From contig JABLTG010000006.1 of assembly GCA_016618085.1 (NCBI GenBank), forward strand, positions 124,001-188,000: a stretch of 64,000 nt of DNA, given 5' to 3'. Both the position numbers and the translations under genes were made by a program. The notes beneath the pieces are model-generated. The model saw only the letters and a list, made by a program, of their open reading frames with translations, made no database searches and was not told the origin of the DNA. The DNA comes from Neovahlkampfia damariscottae. Its lineage: Eukaryota > Heterolobosea > Selenaionea > Neovahlkampfiida > Neovahlkampfiidae. Below are positions 34,020-45,344 of the stretch, piece after piece; position 1 is the stretch's first letter; every line of letters begins with the position of its first letter.

Positions 34020-34114
34020 AAAACCAAAAAGGATTTGATTGGTCCTTTTAATCGTGTTTTGATTCGTCCGTATCCTTCAATAAGAATCGTTCAATAAAAT
34101 CTCAAGAAAACTGG

Positions 34115-35244
34115 ATGGGTCGAAGAAAAAAACCAGAAGTTGATTCTGAACAAGAGACCATTATAATGAGACCAAGAAGAATAGATCTTGAAAAACAAAT
34201 TCCCATTTTGAGACCAAAGGATTTAAATTCTATACTATCACTTAAAAGAAGAATAACTACCTCAAATTATGATCGTTTATTAAATAGTTTTGAAACTATT
34301 TCAAAAGATGATTTGAAATTTGTAAAAAATTTTATTGTTTTTTTTTTCTAACAATGAAATTATTTTAGTTGAACGAAACTGAGATTATAAAACCTGATCG
34401 TGTACCAATTCCAGAGGTGAAAATAACAGAAATTGAAAATAACTCAAATCAAGAAGAAGAAGAAGATTTTCGATTCACTAATAGATATATTAGAGCAAAT
34501 GATTTAGAATTAGATCCTGCAGAAATAGCTTTAGAATATGATATGGATGAAGAAGATGAAAAATGGCTGGAAAAATATAATTTCTCAAAAGTGAATCCTT
34601 TGGATGAAGTAAATTTTGAAAGAATTTTTGCATTGATAGAACGTGAAACACAAGCAAAGGTAAATAAATTTGTAATTAACATTAATTTCAAGAGAGGACA
34701 TTGCTCAATTTTTGGTATTTCAAATTTGAGTCAAAAATTTCTTTTCAATGAACCACTTCAAGAAAATGATATTTATTCAGTAATACAATATTGGATGAAT
34801 AAGAATAAACAAAAATATGAACAACTTCAATTAGAAGAATCTAAAATTTTAATTTTACAAAAAGATATTCTGACCATGAAAAAAATAAGACAAGATTTTG
34901 AAAAAGTTAGAGTTTTGATTGATTTAGTTTGTAAAAGAGAACGTTTAAAAAAGAAATTGATTGTAAATAGATATTCAGTTCAACAAAAAAAAAAAACAAA
35001 GAAAACATCAAGTGTAATTACTGATAAAAATAATATAATAAATGAACAATCAACTCAGGAGAATACAAAATCATCTTCACCAAAACAATCATCAAAGGAA
35101 TCATTAATAAAAAAAAATTCAAAAATACAATCACCAACACCAGTGATGAAAAGAAAAGGACGAGGTAGACCACCAAAAATTAAAGTAGATGATGTTATTG
35201 TAGTTGTAAATCAAAAAAAATCAAAAAGAAAAAAAAAACTGTGA
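34115..35244 (+). CDS. EPL1: Enhancer of polycomb-like (EPL1/EPC) protein, NuA4-type HAT subunit
   Basis: Exons 34115-34321, 34369-34659, 34693-35244; introns 47 and 33 bp; 349 residues. The EPL-A region is shown by IPIPEVKITEIE, NRYIRANDLELDP and ALEYDMDEEDEKWLEKYN, followed by FERIFALIERETQ. IYSVIQYWMNKNKQKYEQ and KIRQDFEKVRVLIDLVCKRE fit the helical segments after it. The basic C-terminus carries an AT-hook-like KRKGRGRPPK. The second intron is 33 nt without a stop, so retention would add 11 residues in frame; I call it an intron because both ends carry full splice signals. EPL1 bridges the catalytic module of NuA4/Piccolo to nucleosomes. Confidence 0.83.
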
Positions 35245-35323
35245 AAAAAAGTTTAATGAAAAAAAAAAAAAAAACACCCCCAAAAAATTAATTTAAAAAA
35301 TTTGAAAATTCAAATTTGAAACT

Positions 35324-35959
35324 TCAAGATGAAAGACTTTTCAATATTTCATTAAAATTTTTCATAAATTCAGTATACTCTAAAAGTGTTATTTCCGCAT
35401 CTGAAAATGTTGATTTTTCAAAAGTTTCCAAAAAACTGTTCCATTGTAATTTTTTAGATGTCTTTGTTTTTAAAAATTCAATATATTCTTTGGCAGAATG
35501 ATTCAATGGTCTAGCCAAAGTTTCGTCTTTTTCCAAACTTTAATTTTTTTTTAGTTGTTTTTACCTGAATAAATAGCAGCCATTTCCAGTATTTTTAAGC
35601 CTTTTGAAATGAAATTTTTATAATTTACAATATTTTCATTAATTTCACCCCATCCTTTTGGTAATTTTGTTTCAGGTGGACTTTTTTGAATTGAAAAAAT
35701 AAAAAGATATTTTTTTTTACCATATTTGTGATTCTTTTGAAGTATTTTTTTCTAAATTCTCATTCATCTTTTTATAATGATATTTTGTCATGTTTTGTTT
35801 TGAGAGTGGTATTTTCACTCTCTTAGGAAATCGATAAAGGTTCCATTCTCTATATGTCCTCCTTGTTATTACTATTCCACAATATAATAAAATGAAACCA
35901 ATAAAGATTGAAGGTAAAGTTGTAGCAACAACAATTGTCCAAATTTCTTTTTCAACCAT
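35324..35959 (-). CDS. Single-pass membrane protein, possibly NICE-3/C1orf43 family
   Basis: Exons (minus): 35959-35721, 35680-35565, 35526-35324; introns 40 and 38 bp; 185 residues. One N-terminal TM (IWTIVVATTLPSIFIGFILL) is followed by a basic stretch (RRTYREWNLYRFPKRVK). The body, NYKNFISKGLKILEMAAIYS, then HSAKEYIEFL and LLEYTEFMKNFNEILKSL, follows the layout of human C1orf43 (YxYLYRxKALDxI, SYLxxL, EYxxYxEALxxL). Similarity is weak but ordered and length fits. CCAAT at 35984-35988, 25 bp before the ATG. Confidence 0.55.
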
Positions 35960-36016
35960 CAAAAAAGAATGAAATGATTTGAACCAATCAAAAATTGAAA
36001 AATTATCAATTTTTAT

Positions 36017-39000
36017 TTAATTTGAAAATATAATTTTATCATCTAATTTAATTTTTTTGATTAAACCATCACCCATTTTTTTAATATCACCAATAATTTC
36101 ATCAACATTTGGAACAACTTGATTATCATTTGTTGGTTTCATTGCAATTGAATTTGAAACAATATTAAAATCTGATGGTTGAAATTTATTTGGATTCCAA
36201 ATAATTCCAAAATAATTTTCATTTTTATTTCTAAAAATCAAACCAAATTTTTCAAATCTATCTTTTAAATTTTGATAAAAATGTAAATAAGGATCAAAAC
36301 CAATGAATAATTCATTTTCAGGTAATTTAAATTTGTTTAAATAAACAACGACATTAAAAAAATTTGAATTTGTTTCAAATAATGATTCCCAATTTGGATT
36401 ATTTGATGAAAATAAAATATCAAATAATTTTTTCGTTTCTTTTGCATATTCAACAATTCTCTTCAAAATCTATAATTATTAAATTTAGTTCATTTTTTTT
36501 TATTTTTACTAAAAATGATGGTTCATCAGGTCTTGTCCAATAAGGTACATTTTGATCAATATTATATGATGCAACAACAAACATTGGTGGTTTTATTTGT
36601 AACATATTATATTTTTTAATAACATCATTTGCATCTTTATCATCAAATGTAACTTTAACAAAAAGTGGATTTGATGTCCAATCAAAATTTGATAATAATG
36701 AAATGAATCTTTGAAAACCAATAATTGGAGTTTCAGGAACATCATATGGATAAGGTGATGAAAAACTATTTGCAACTAATAATTCAATTAATTCTTCTCT
36801 TAAAAATTCACTAAACATATGTGAATCACACCATTTTTTAGCCAATCTAACTGATTCTGAAAATGAAATATATTTTTCACTAAAATAAGAAATACATCTT
36901 GTATGTAAAGGTAATTTATATAATTCACGATTCATTTCAATTAATTTTCTATTTAATGATACTATTCAGAAAATTATTATTTTTTAAATTATTTCTTACA
37001 TCCAGTTGATAAAATTTGAATTTCTTTTGGTAATCTAATTGATAATCTAAATATGAAACCATTTAGAAAAATATCAATCCAATTTTTATTTGGAATTGAT
37101 TTTAAATTTAATTTTTTATGAAAATCAATATATTGAAGTTGTTTAACTTTTGAAATTGCTTCTAAATTATCAGGCCATCTTGTATCATGAAAAAATTCAA
37201 TAACAATTTTTAAAGGTTCAATTTCATTTGAATTTGAAATTAAATTTTTTGATTTTACTTTTAAATTTATACTATCAATATTTGAATTCATTTTAATTAA
37301 ATTTTTAGATGTATTTCTAAAATTTGATGAAATTGGTAATATATCTTTAACTTTTAAATTTGAATCCATTTTTAAAAGAATAGTTTTTAGTTCATTTAAT
37401 GATTTTTCTAAATTTGTAGAATGTTCTTCTTTTTCTTCTGATGGAATATGTATTAAATTATGAAACTCTTTTCCCATAATTTCAATATCTTTTTTTGATA
37501 TTTTTAAATGTCTTTTTAAAATAAAATTTGTAATATCTTCAATTAATATAATTGGATTTTTAAAATCATAATCCCATACTGTTGAAAGTACAATTGATGA
37601 ATCTTTAAATTTTCTTAATTCTGATTTTTCACCCCAAAATTCTTCAAAATCTTTTTTTAATTCTTTTTCCATTGGTGAAGGTCCACGAATAGTTGCTAAT
37701 CTCCAATTGGATAATAATTTTATACCAATAATTAATTCATCATTTTTTAAAGGTGATAAATATCTAACAAATAAAATTCTATCAGAAAATGATTTTTCTA
37801 ATAATTCCAAAATTTTGGAAATCAATTTTGTTCTGGAACATTTTGACCTATCATTTTGATCTAAATATGAAGAAATTTTAATTTTAATTTGAACATCATA
37901 TTTCTCAAAAAATTGATGATCAATTAAAAATAATGATTCAATTCCATTTTGTCTAATATCATCTTCTAAATATTTTAAAGATAATTTTGATTCATATTTT
38001 AATTCTTTTAATGATTGTTCTGAAATTCTAAAAAATAAATTGAAATTATTTAAATCATTTAAAATGATTGATTTTGTTCCATTTTTATTTGTTGATTCTC
38101 TATCAAATGAAAGTGATTTTGAAAAATCTGATTTTGAAATCCAATTCAAAATATTTCTCAACATTTGAAAAGATGACATATTTTTAGTAATTACTTTTTC
38201 ATTTAATAAATAAATTATTAAAATTGTAATTAAAAATCCATTAAACGAATCAAATGTTTCATAAATTTTTCTTTTTTTCAACCAAACTTTAAATAAAATG
38301 GATGTTTCAACTAAAGAAGGACAATCTTTCATTTTTTCATGAATTAAAATTAAATGATCTTTAAAATAACAATCTTCTAAAATTGATTCTTTTTTTAAAT
38401 TTTTAAATTTTTCGATTGTTGGAATAATTTTGATTTTAAATTTTGTTGATACAAATTTTGATTCTTTATCTAAATTTGAATCCTTTTTTGGTGTAATTAA
38501 AATGATTGGTTTTAAATAATCTCCTCTAAATGGTTGAAATTCGATATCTGAAAACATTTGATATTTTTTTAAAACTTTTGCGATACCACATAAAAAATAA
38601 GCTCTTTTGATGAAATAAGTTTCTTCATCAATATTATCATTTTTTCCAGAGATGAATTCCTTTTTCGTATTTTTAGTATTTTTTTATTTACTTTTGGTAT
38701 TTTCAAAGTAATGTCAACGTTGTTATTTGGTTGAGTAACAGTTCTTAAAATGAAACTTCCAATTACGGCAATATCTTCAATTTTAAAATTTTTTAATTTT
38801 TTTAATTTATTTTTTTTAATTTGTTCAAATTCTTTTGGAAGTAAATCCAAAAGATTTTCATCAAATTTAATTTCATTTTCAAGTACATTTTTTAATAAAT
38901 GAAGTGAATGTTCAATACTTTTTTGTTTTTCCCAATTCACTGTTGATTCTTTTAAAATTTCTGCAAACTAAAAAAATAAAAAAAAAGTTAAATATTTTAC

Positions 39001-39261
39001 AGCTAATCTAAAAAATGAAGATTTAAATAAAATTTCTGTTTCTTTTAATTGTTGAATTTCAGTTTGTGTGAATTTTTTTTTTTTTTCTTTTTCTTCATTA
39101 TTAATAATTTCCGGAGTAATTTGAGTTGTTGAAATTTCTTCATTTTCAAATTCAAAATTGTCTAAAATTTTTCTTTTTTTTGATCCATTGGAATATTCTT
39201 CATGGTCTTCTTGTTGTATTTTTTTGGTGCGTTTTTTATTTGACATGTCGAACGAATCCAT
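36017..39261 (-). CDS. UTP22: UTP22/NOL6 (Nrap), SSU processome component
   Basis: Exons (minus): 39261-39001, 38967-38692, 38659-37000, 36961-36510, 36469-36017; introns 32-40 bp; 1,033 residues (human NOL6 1,146). Nrap nucleotidyltransferase-like/PAP-OAS1-like domains D1-D6 are seen in order: NNNVDITLKIPKEF (across an intron; compare the NVDLALMMP region), TYFIKRAYFLCGIAKVLKKY, VWLKKRKIYETFDSFNGFLI, SFQMLRNILNWISKSDF, then SVRLAKKWCDSHMFSEF, IIGFQRFISLLSNFDWTSNP, FIGFDPYLHFYQNL and FGIIWNPNKFQP, VPNVDEIIGD. In yeast Utp22 binds Rrp7; here the adjacent divergent gene is RRP7. CCAAT at 39280-39284, 19 bp upstream of the ATG. Confidence 0.93.
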
Positions 39262-39307
39262 TGGTGGAGAATTTTCAATCCAATTAAAAAACAATTTTCA
39301 AACAAAA
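39262..39307. promoter_or_regulatory. 46-bp bidirectional promoter UTP22/RRP7 with one CCAAT box per gene
   Basis: The two start codons are only 46 bp apart. ATTGG at 39260-39264 overlaps the UTP22 start codon but is 43 bp upstream of the RRP7 ATG. CCAAT at 39280-39284 is 19 bp upstream of the UTP22 ATG. Each box is thus at the usual distance from one of the two genes. Confidence 0.55.
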
Positions 39308-40206
39308 ATGAAGGTAATAAAAAGTGGTAAAGTGAATGTTATTTCACAACCAATTAATTATGATGGTAATATGCATTATATCTATTACAAAAAACACACT
39401 GGAAAACTATTCAAAAAACAAGAATTTACAACAGATGAGGTTAAAAAAGAAATTTTGAGATTTAAAGATGATACAGAAGAAATTGAAGATGAAGTTGAAC
39501 AATTAACAAGAGAAAGAACTCTTTTTGTTTCAAATTTACCTTTTGACTTGAATGAAATTGATTTGATTACTATTTTTTCAGTTTTTGGAAAAGTAAAAGA
39601 TGTAAGAATTGGAAATACATTATCAGATGATGAAAGAAAAATTGAACATTTAGGTTTTTCTTCATTCAATGAAATTAAACCAAATTCAATGGTTAAATCA
39701 GGAACAGCACATATCTTATTTGATGATGAAAAAGGATTAGAAAACTCATTAAAAAAAAAAGTTAAAATTGAATATAACTCACCAAAAGAGAAAATGAATG
39801 GTTTAAAAAGTAAAACACCAAAATTTTTAACACAAATTTAGAATATATTGAAATTTATAAATCTGAACAATTAGAAGTAAAAAAAGACTTTAAAAAGTTG
39901 AATCTTTGGATGAAATCATATGATCAAAAAGTACAAGAAGAAGAAAAAATGATTGAAATTATACAAAATCAACCAGATGAAGATGGTTTTATAAAAATAT
40001 TACCAAAAAATGGAAAAAAATTTCAACCAACAAAATTAGAAACAGCAGCGATTAGAAAACCAAAAAAAAGAGAATTTGATATTCCATTTTATAAATTTCA
40101 AAGAATAGAAAAACAAATGAGCAAAATGGAAAAATTACGTGATCAATTTGAACAAGATAAAGAAAAAATCCAAAGATTAAAAAATAACAGAAAATTTAAA
40201 CCATAA
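39308..40206 (+). CDS. RRP7: RRP7, ribosomal RNA processing protein (UTP22 partner)
   Basis: Exons 39308-39809 and 39842-40206; intron 32 bp; 288 residues. An RRM-like fold: RERTLFVSNLPFDLNEIDLI, FSVFGKVKDVRIG and GTAHILFDDEKGL. The C-terminal Rrp7 domain is very well kept: LNLWMKSYDQKVQEEEK, DEDGFIKILPKNGKK, then EFDIPFYKFQRIEKQ, MEKLRDQFEQDKEKIQRLK and the terminal RKFKP. Rrp7 and Utp22 form a stable subcomplex of the 90S pre-ribosome (UTP-C, also in CURI). The divergent arrangement with UTP22 would couple their expression. Confidence 0.92.
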
Positions 40207-40327
40207 ATTTATAAAAATTCGATTATATTTCATAACGGTTTTTTTTGATTCCAAAAAATCTTTACTTGTCTATAAGTTCATTGGTCCATTTAGTCCGCCA
40301 AACGAAAAACGTTGCAAACAAAACAGA

Positions 40328-41081
40328 ATGAGTGAACTTGAAGGAGGCTATATGCACGATGATACACAATCAACACCAAAGAAAAAAATAACAGAAGAAA
40401 ATCCATTGACTCCATTAACTATAAGACAAGTTCTTGAATGTGAACCTCAAAAAGATGAATATTTTAAACTTTACAACCATGAAGTTTCACTTGTAAAAAT
40501 TGTAGGAAAAGTTGTTGAAATTTCTGAAGAACTTCCAAATTCACATATTATAGTTGAAGATAAAACTGGAATGATTGAAGTTGGTTTTTACAACTCTAAA
40601 TTGAAACAAGATATTACGTAAGAGTTTAAAATAATTCAATTTTTTTTTTCAAAGAGTAAATCAGTATGTAAGAATATTTGGAAAGATGAGATGCTTCAAA
40701 GGAAAATTTTCGATTAATGGTTATGATATTTCTAGAGTTACTGATTTTAATGAAGTAGCATTTCATCAATTAAAAGTTGTTCAAAACTATTGTTTCTTGA
40801 ATGGATTAACTTCATCAAATGCAACTCAAGCAAAAAAGAAAATCAATTTTGATGATGAAACAGTTGATGATCTTGAAATAACAGAATTATCACCATTAGG
40901 TGAAAACATCATGAAAATTGTTAGAAAATGTAAAGAAAAAATTGGAATTCATCAAGATAAAATATTTGAACTTCTTGGAGATTCAAACTCAACAGAAGAT
41001 ATCACAGCTGAAATTATTCAATTACATGAAAGTGGTTATATTGGTTCAGAGGTTCAAGGTTATTTACAAGCTGCAAATTAA
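40328..41081 (+). CDS. RPA2: RPA2, 32-kDa subunit of replication protein A
   Basis: Exons 40328-40617 and 40655-41081; intron 37 bp; 238 residues. A short Gly/Ser/Thr N-terminus (MSELEGGYMHDDTQSTP) resembles the phosphorylated tail of RPA32. The OB fold reads TIRQVLECEP, VSLVKIVGKVVEISE, IIVEDKTGMIEVGFY, then NQYVRIFGKMRCFKGKFS and HQLKVVQNYCFLNG. The C-terminal winged helix (ENIMKIVRKCKEKIGIHQDK, LHESGYIGS) is the usual partner-binding domain. ATTGG at 40280-40284, 44 bp upstream. Confidence 0.93.
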
Positions 41082-41100
41082 AAAATGAAAAGTTTTTAAT

Positions 41101-42800
41101 TTAAATTTCTTGAAATAAAATTTCAATTCTTTCAATTTGAAGTTCATTTTTTTGATGGAAATCATTCTTTTTTAATTCGTTTAAAATATCTGATTTTAAT
41201 TTTTTTGTCATTCTTGGCCAACATTCTTTTGACAATGTTTCAATGCACAATATAGTTTCATTCATAATCTCAGAATTCAAATATTCTTCAGATAATAATA
41301 TTTTGAAAATTCTTTTAAAGTATTTTGTAGACGAAATACCAACAGATGAAAAGATTTGATTTAAATTTTTTAAATAAATTATTCTTTGATCATTTTTGTT
41401 CAAATATTGTAAACTGTTGAAAAAATCTTTCAAGAATAATTCATAATATTTTTCGTCTTGAAGTATTTTCAATAACTGAACAACACAAGGTAATGAGAAT
41501 TCAATAATATTTAACTCTCTATATACCATATTATCATGTAATATTTTGATCAATAATTCATCAAACCAAATGATATCCTCTTTATTTGATCTTTCAAATA
41601 GAATTTTTAAACTTTTGAATCCCAAATGTTTTTCATCGTTTTTATAACTTTCGATGATTTTTAGACATTTTGGAAGTAATACTTTGATTTTTGAGAGGAA
41701 TAATGTTTCATTCTTTTTATTTTTAATTTGTAATTTTGGAATTTTACTTTAAAATTTTCCAACATCCACAGGAAAAATATTGGATCAATCATATCATTGG
41801 ATTTTAAAATATTAGATTTCAATATCATATCTTCAATTGGAAGTTTTAGTTTTTTTGATGTTTTGAAAATCAATTGTTGCGAATATTTGAAATGTTCAAC
41901 AAGAAATAAAAAATAAATTTCATTTTCCAACTTTTCGAATTTTATAATAATAAAAGATCTTACATTTTCATTTGATATAAATTCAATAAGAATCTCCAAA
42001 AATTCAAAATACTCTTTTCCAAAACATTTTCTTTCAAAAATTGTTCTAAAACTTTCAAACTCAACAACTCTCTCTTTTCTATCTTCAATAGAATGGAGAA
42101 CAAAATTAAAATATATTAATATATCCTTTGTATCTAAATTATTTAAAATAAAATTCAAAAATTCTTTTGAATCTAATGTAAATAACGAATTCAAAATATC
42201 TTTTAAAATGATTTTGAATTTAATTTGATTCTGAATTTTTTGATAAATTGAAATATTACTTTCTAAAATATCTTCAATTTTATTGGTTATTAATTTATTT
42301 TTCAATGTAAATCTCAATATTTTTAAATAATATTCTAATTTTTTGGAGTAAATATCTTCATCTATTTTGTCTTCGTTTATAAATTTTTTAAGTTCTTTCC
42401 AAATATCAAATTTTAATTCTTTTATGAATTCTTTTGAATTTTCTCTTACGATATCAATATCATCTTCACATAAAAATAATAAAATTAAAGTCGAAAAATT
42501 ATTGTTGAAAATATTCAAAATATCAATAAGAGATTCTCTGACAGTCCATTTTTCATCAAAAGAAAAATTAAAAACAATATTTAAAAATTTTAAATTTTCT
42601 TCTTCAGTTCTTTTTGACAAACTTAATATTTTCAAACCAAAAATTCTTAATTCACTTTGATGAGAGGATAACAATTGTTTTGAAATTAAATCAAAAATAT
42701 CATTGTATTTATGTCCTGAGAACATTAAAATATCCAATTTTTCATTTTTGTTTTCGTTGAAGTTGTCTAAAAATTGTTCAAGTTCTTTTGATAAATCCAT
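41101..42800 (-). CDS. TTI2: HEAT-repeat protein, likely TTI2 (TTT complex)
   Basis: Exons (minus) 42800-41748 and 41712-41101; intron 35 bp; 554 residues. Alpha-helical repeats throughout. The part across the splice (IKVLLPKCLKIIESYKNDEK then HLGFKSLKILFER) and the C-terminal block ETILCIETLSKECWPRMTKK match the TTI2 pattern of a late repeat (LLPxxLxxIDD...KxxGxxLLxxLL) and a WPR motif. TTI2 works with TELO2 and TTI1 in maturation of PIKK kinases. The N-terminal part is not diagnostic. The ATG lies inside CCAATG; that box is 49 bp from the divergent SNAPC1 start and may serve SNAPC1. Confidence 0.55.
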
Positions 42801-42851
42801 TGGTGGAAAATTAATTGTCGAATCAAATCGATTGTTTGATCAATTTTTTCA
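42801..42851. promoter_or_regulatory. 51-bp divergent promoter TTI2-like / SNAPC1
   Basis: Two start codons 51 bp apart. ATTGG at 42799-42803 overlaps the TTI2-like ATG and lies 49 bp from the SNAPC1 ATG. I see no other exact CCAAT; the interval has only ATTG/CAAT half-matches. Confidence 0.4.
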
Positions 42852-44295
42852 ATGCCAAGAGTTTCAAAAGAAAAAGAGTAAAAATAAGAAATAATTTTAA
42901 CATACTTTGAAAGAACCACATTTTACCCACCATATGCTGAAGATATTCGTGATATTTTACTTTCATATGAAGAAAAAGATAGTTTCACTTTCCAAGACTT
43001 CAAATCAGTTTGGAAAGAAAAAACATTTTCTTTAATATTTGAAGGAAAACCTGATGACGTTGATCATTCAATTTTTGTTCAAGAATTATATTGTACTTGT
43101 TTAGGATATTTGTTATATCAACAATCTCAGAACTTAAAAGTCTCAATCATTTATATTTTATATTTGTTATATAATACACAACCTTATTCACCAAAAACTA
43201 AAATTAATGTTTCAATAGGTTCATTTTTATTTTTTTAATTCATCGTTTAGAATTGTATGAAGAAATTGTAAAGACTAAAATATTCGCTCATGAAAATAAT
43301 TTACTTGAATGTTATTATATCATTCAAAAAATGAATGAAAGTAAAAGTTTTAATTTTACTTCATTTGTACAAACAGATCCTTTACTCAGTTCATTACAAC
43401 CACAAAAGTAATTTGATATAGGTTTATTAATTTTTAAAATAGTTCAAATTCAAATGAATTAAATGTTCCTAGTGAACTTTTAAATGTTTCTCATTTAAAA
43501 AATTGTTTAGATTTTGATTTATTGGATTCTATTAAATTAGAATACGAAAAAGAAAAACAAAATTATAAAATTGATGAATCAAATTCAATTTATTTGATAA
43601 ATTCAAATTTAAATGAAGAAATGAAAACTTTATTAAAACATCATCAAAATGAAAAGAATAAAAGAAAAAAAATATTTCAAAATGAATTTTTGAATCAATC
43701 AAAACCTAAAAAGTCAACTAAAACAACAACACCAAGAGTAACTAAAAAGAAAAAAGACCAGCCACATTCATTATTAGAATCAATAATGCTTATTTCTCCT
43801 TCAGTTCCAAACGAAACAACAACTAGCACTACAAATACAAGAGCATCTTCTTCATCAACTACAAAGAAATCAAAGAATTTAGAAAATGATGAAGATTTTG
43901 AACAATCAATCAATCAAACTGAATTGTCAAGTGGTCTTGATGATTCGTCATCACAACAATCTGTAAAACCAAGAAAGAAAAGAAAAAGAAAAATTGAATT
44001 AATTGAACAAGATTTAATTTCATCTTCAATTGATGCATTTTTGAGTTCAATTTCCACTAAACCAAATATTGGAAATACAAAAAATAATTCAAAAAAGAAA
44101 AAGAGTAAACAACAAGCAATAACAAAATCACAAGAAAAAAAAAAAGAAGAAGTTGTGGAAGTTCCAAAAGAAGAATTTGATTCAAATATCGTTAATTCGA
44201 TGAAACGAACACCAAGAAAAAGAACTCGAACATTGAAATATGTGGAATCAAATATTGAAGAAGAAGAAGAAGATGATGATGACTATAAAGAATAA
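42852..44295 (+). CDS. SNAPC1: SNAPC1 (SNAP43), snRNA-activating complex subunit
   Basis: Exons 42852-42877, 42914-43218, 43251-43407, 43443-44295; introns 36, 32 and 35 bp; 446 residues. SNAPc binds the proximal sequence element of snRNA promoters for Pol II and Pol III. The conserved N-terminal domain reads DSFTFQDFKSVWKEKTFSLI, VQELYCTCLGYLL, IIYILYLLYNTQPYSPKTKI and LYEEIVKTKIFAHENNLLEC, matching SNAP43 (FEDFTELWR, ALYLLYGLYNTQ, KIRVAL). The C-terminal half is disordered and very basic (KPRKKRKRKIEL, MKRTPRKRTRTLK), as in the human protein. The first exon (26 nt) lies outside any long reading frame. Confidence 0.88.
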
Positions 44296-44315
44296 GAAAA
44301 TTTATAAATCATATT

Positions 44316-44942
44316 TTATAATGCTAATATTTCCATTCTTAAATTTAATTTTGATATGTTCTTGTATTTTTTAAAATGTTGTTTCGCTATTTCAATTTCA
44401 AATGATCTGATTCCATAAGTCATTATTAAATCATTGTTGATGAAATATGCAACTTCGTAAATTTGATAATTCGTTTCATTTTTGATGATTTTATTCATTT
44501 CAATTTGTTCTGGTAAATGAGATGGATAATCAAGTAGCAACGCAATTTCCTTTTCTTTCATGAAATTTTCATTTTTTAATTTTTCAATTTCTTCTTTTAG
44601 CTTTGTATTTTTATTAAAAAGAATCATTTCTTTGTGTGAAGAATAATTTTCAGTTTCTATTTTTTTGGACATGATTTGAATGTGGTCAAAATCAAAAATA
44701 TTTGAATCTTTTAGTACAAAATCATAATATTTTTTTGAAATATTTTCATTTAAATTGGAAAAAAATACGCACTGTTTCAAATTCAATAATAGAAAATGAA
44801 TTTCTCCGAAAAACAATAAACTTTCTGGTTTTAATCCAATTTTCAGCAGAATTTCTTTTTCTTTATCATCTAATTTTTCGAAGAATATTGTTTCTTTTTG
44901 TTTTATTGAATCAGAATAACTTTTGGCTACATCTGGTTCCAT
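44316..44942 (-). CDS. Coiled-coil protein, unknown
   Basis: 208 residues from the ATG at 44942; the frame is open further upstream, but the chosen start lies 24 bp below an ATTGG at 44967-44971. Middle residues 100-150 form a coiled coil (KNTKLKEEIEKLKNENFMKE). N-terminal MEPDVAKSYSDSIKQKE and LKIGLKPESLLFFGEIHFLL are helical with hydrophobic faces; the C-terminal part has YQIYEVAYFINNDLIMTYGI. I do not recognise the family. Confidence 0.55.
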   Translation of the reverse strand: MEPDVAKSYSDSIKQKETIFFEKLDDKEKEILLKIGLKPESLLFFGEIHFLLLNLKQCVFFSNLNENISKKYYDFVLKDSNIFDFDHIQIMSKKIETENYSSHKEMILFNKNTKLKEEIEKLKNENFMKEKEIALLLDYPSHLPEQIEMNKIIKNETNYQIYEVAYFINNDLIMTYGIRSFEIEIAKQHFKKYKNISKLNLRMEILAL

Positions 44943-45344
44943 TTGCAAAAAAAATTTGAATTTGTGATTGGCCTGTAAATCTCCGTGTTTCTTCCGATTT
45001 AGGAAAAACGAACTTGTTTTAAAAATAGAACTGTTCCATCCAATTGAAAGGAATCCCTTTTTTTGCAACGGCATCTTTGTAATGTTAACAAATCAATCTA
45101 GATTGATATCTCTACTGTTTTTGCAATTTACAATGTCTCAACATGCAGAAAAAAAAAGTGAGAAAAATCGAAAGAGGATAGTCTACTACATTATTTTTTT
45201 CTAATTCTATTAAAAAAAAAAAGGTAAAAAAACCTAGTCTTTCTGGTTGGAATATAATTGACCAATAATATCGGTTTACGGAAACTAACGTTTATTTTTC
45301 AAACTTATAAATAGATTTAACAATTGAACATTCAACCTTTCACA
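44943..45344. promoter_or_regulatory. 402-bp intergenic region with CCAAT boxes and a 16-bp palindrome
   Basis: The largest gap in the window. It holds ATTGG at 44967-44971 (coiled-coil gene), the perfect 16-bp palindrome ATCAATCTAGATTGAT at 45092-45107, and CCAAT at 45262-45266, 79 bp before the IPT gene. TATAAATA occurs at about 45306-45313, 32 bp before the IPT ATG. Small ORFs here (for example 23 codons from about 45133) are not convincing. No RNA gene seen. Confidence 0.45.

Noticed and set aside
38560-39000. UTP22 region read as three or four separate genes
   Set aside because: Short introns at 38968-39000, 38660-38691, 36962-36999 and 36470-36509 join all pieces in the order of the Nrap domains.
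44702-45204. Plus-strand reading frames opposite the coiled-coil gene
   Set aside because: They are antisense shadows rich in Phe/Leu/Ile with no start context or conserved motif.
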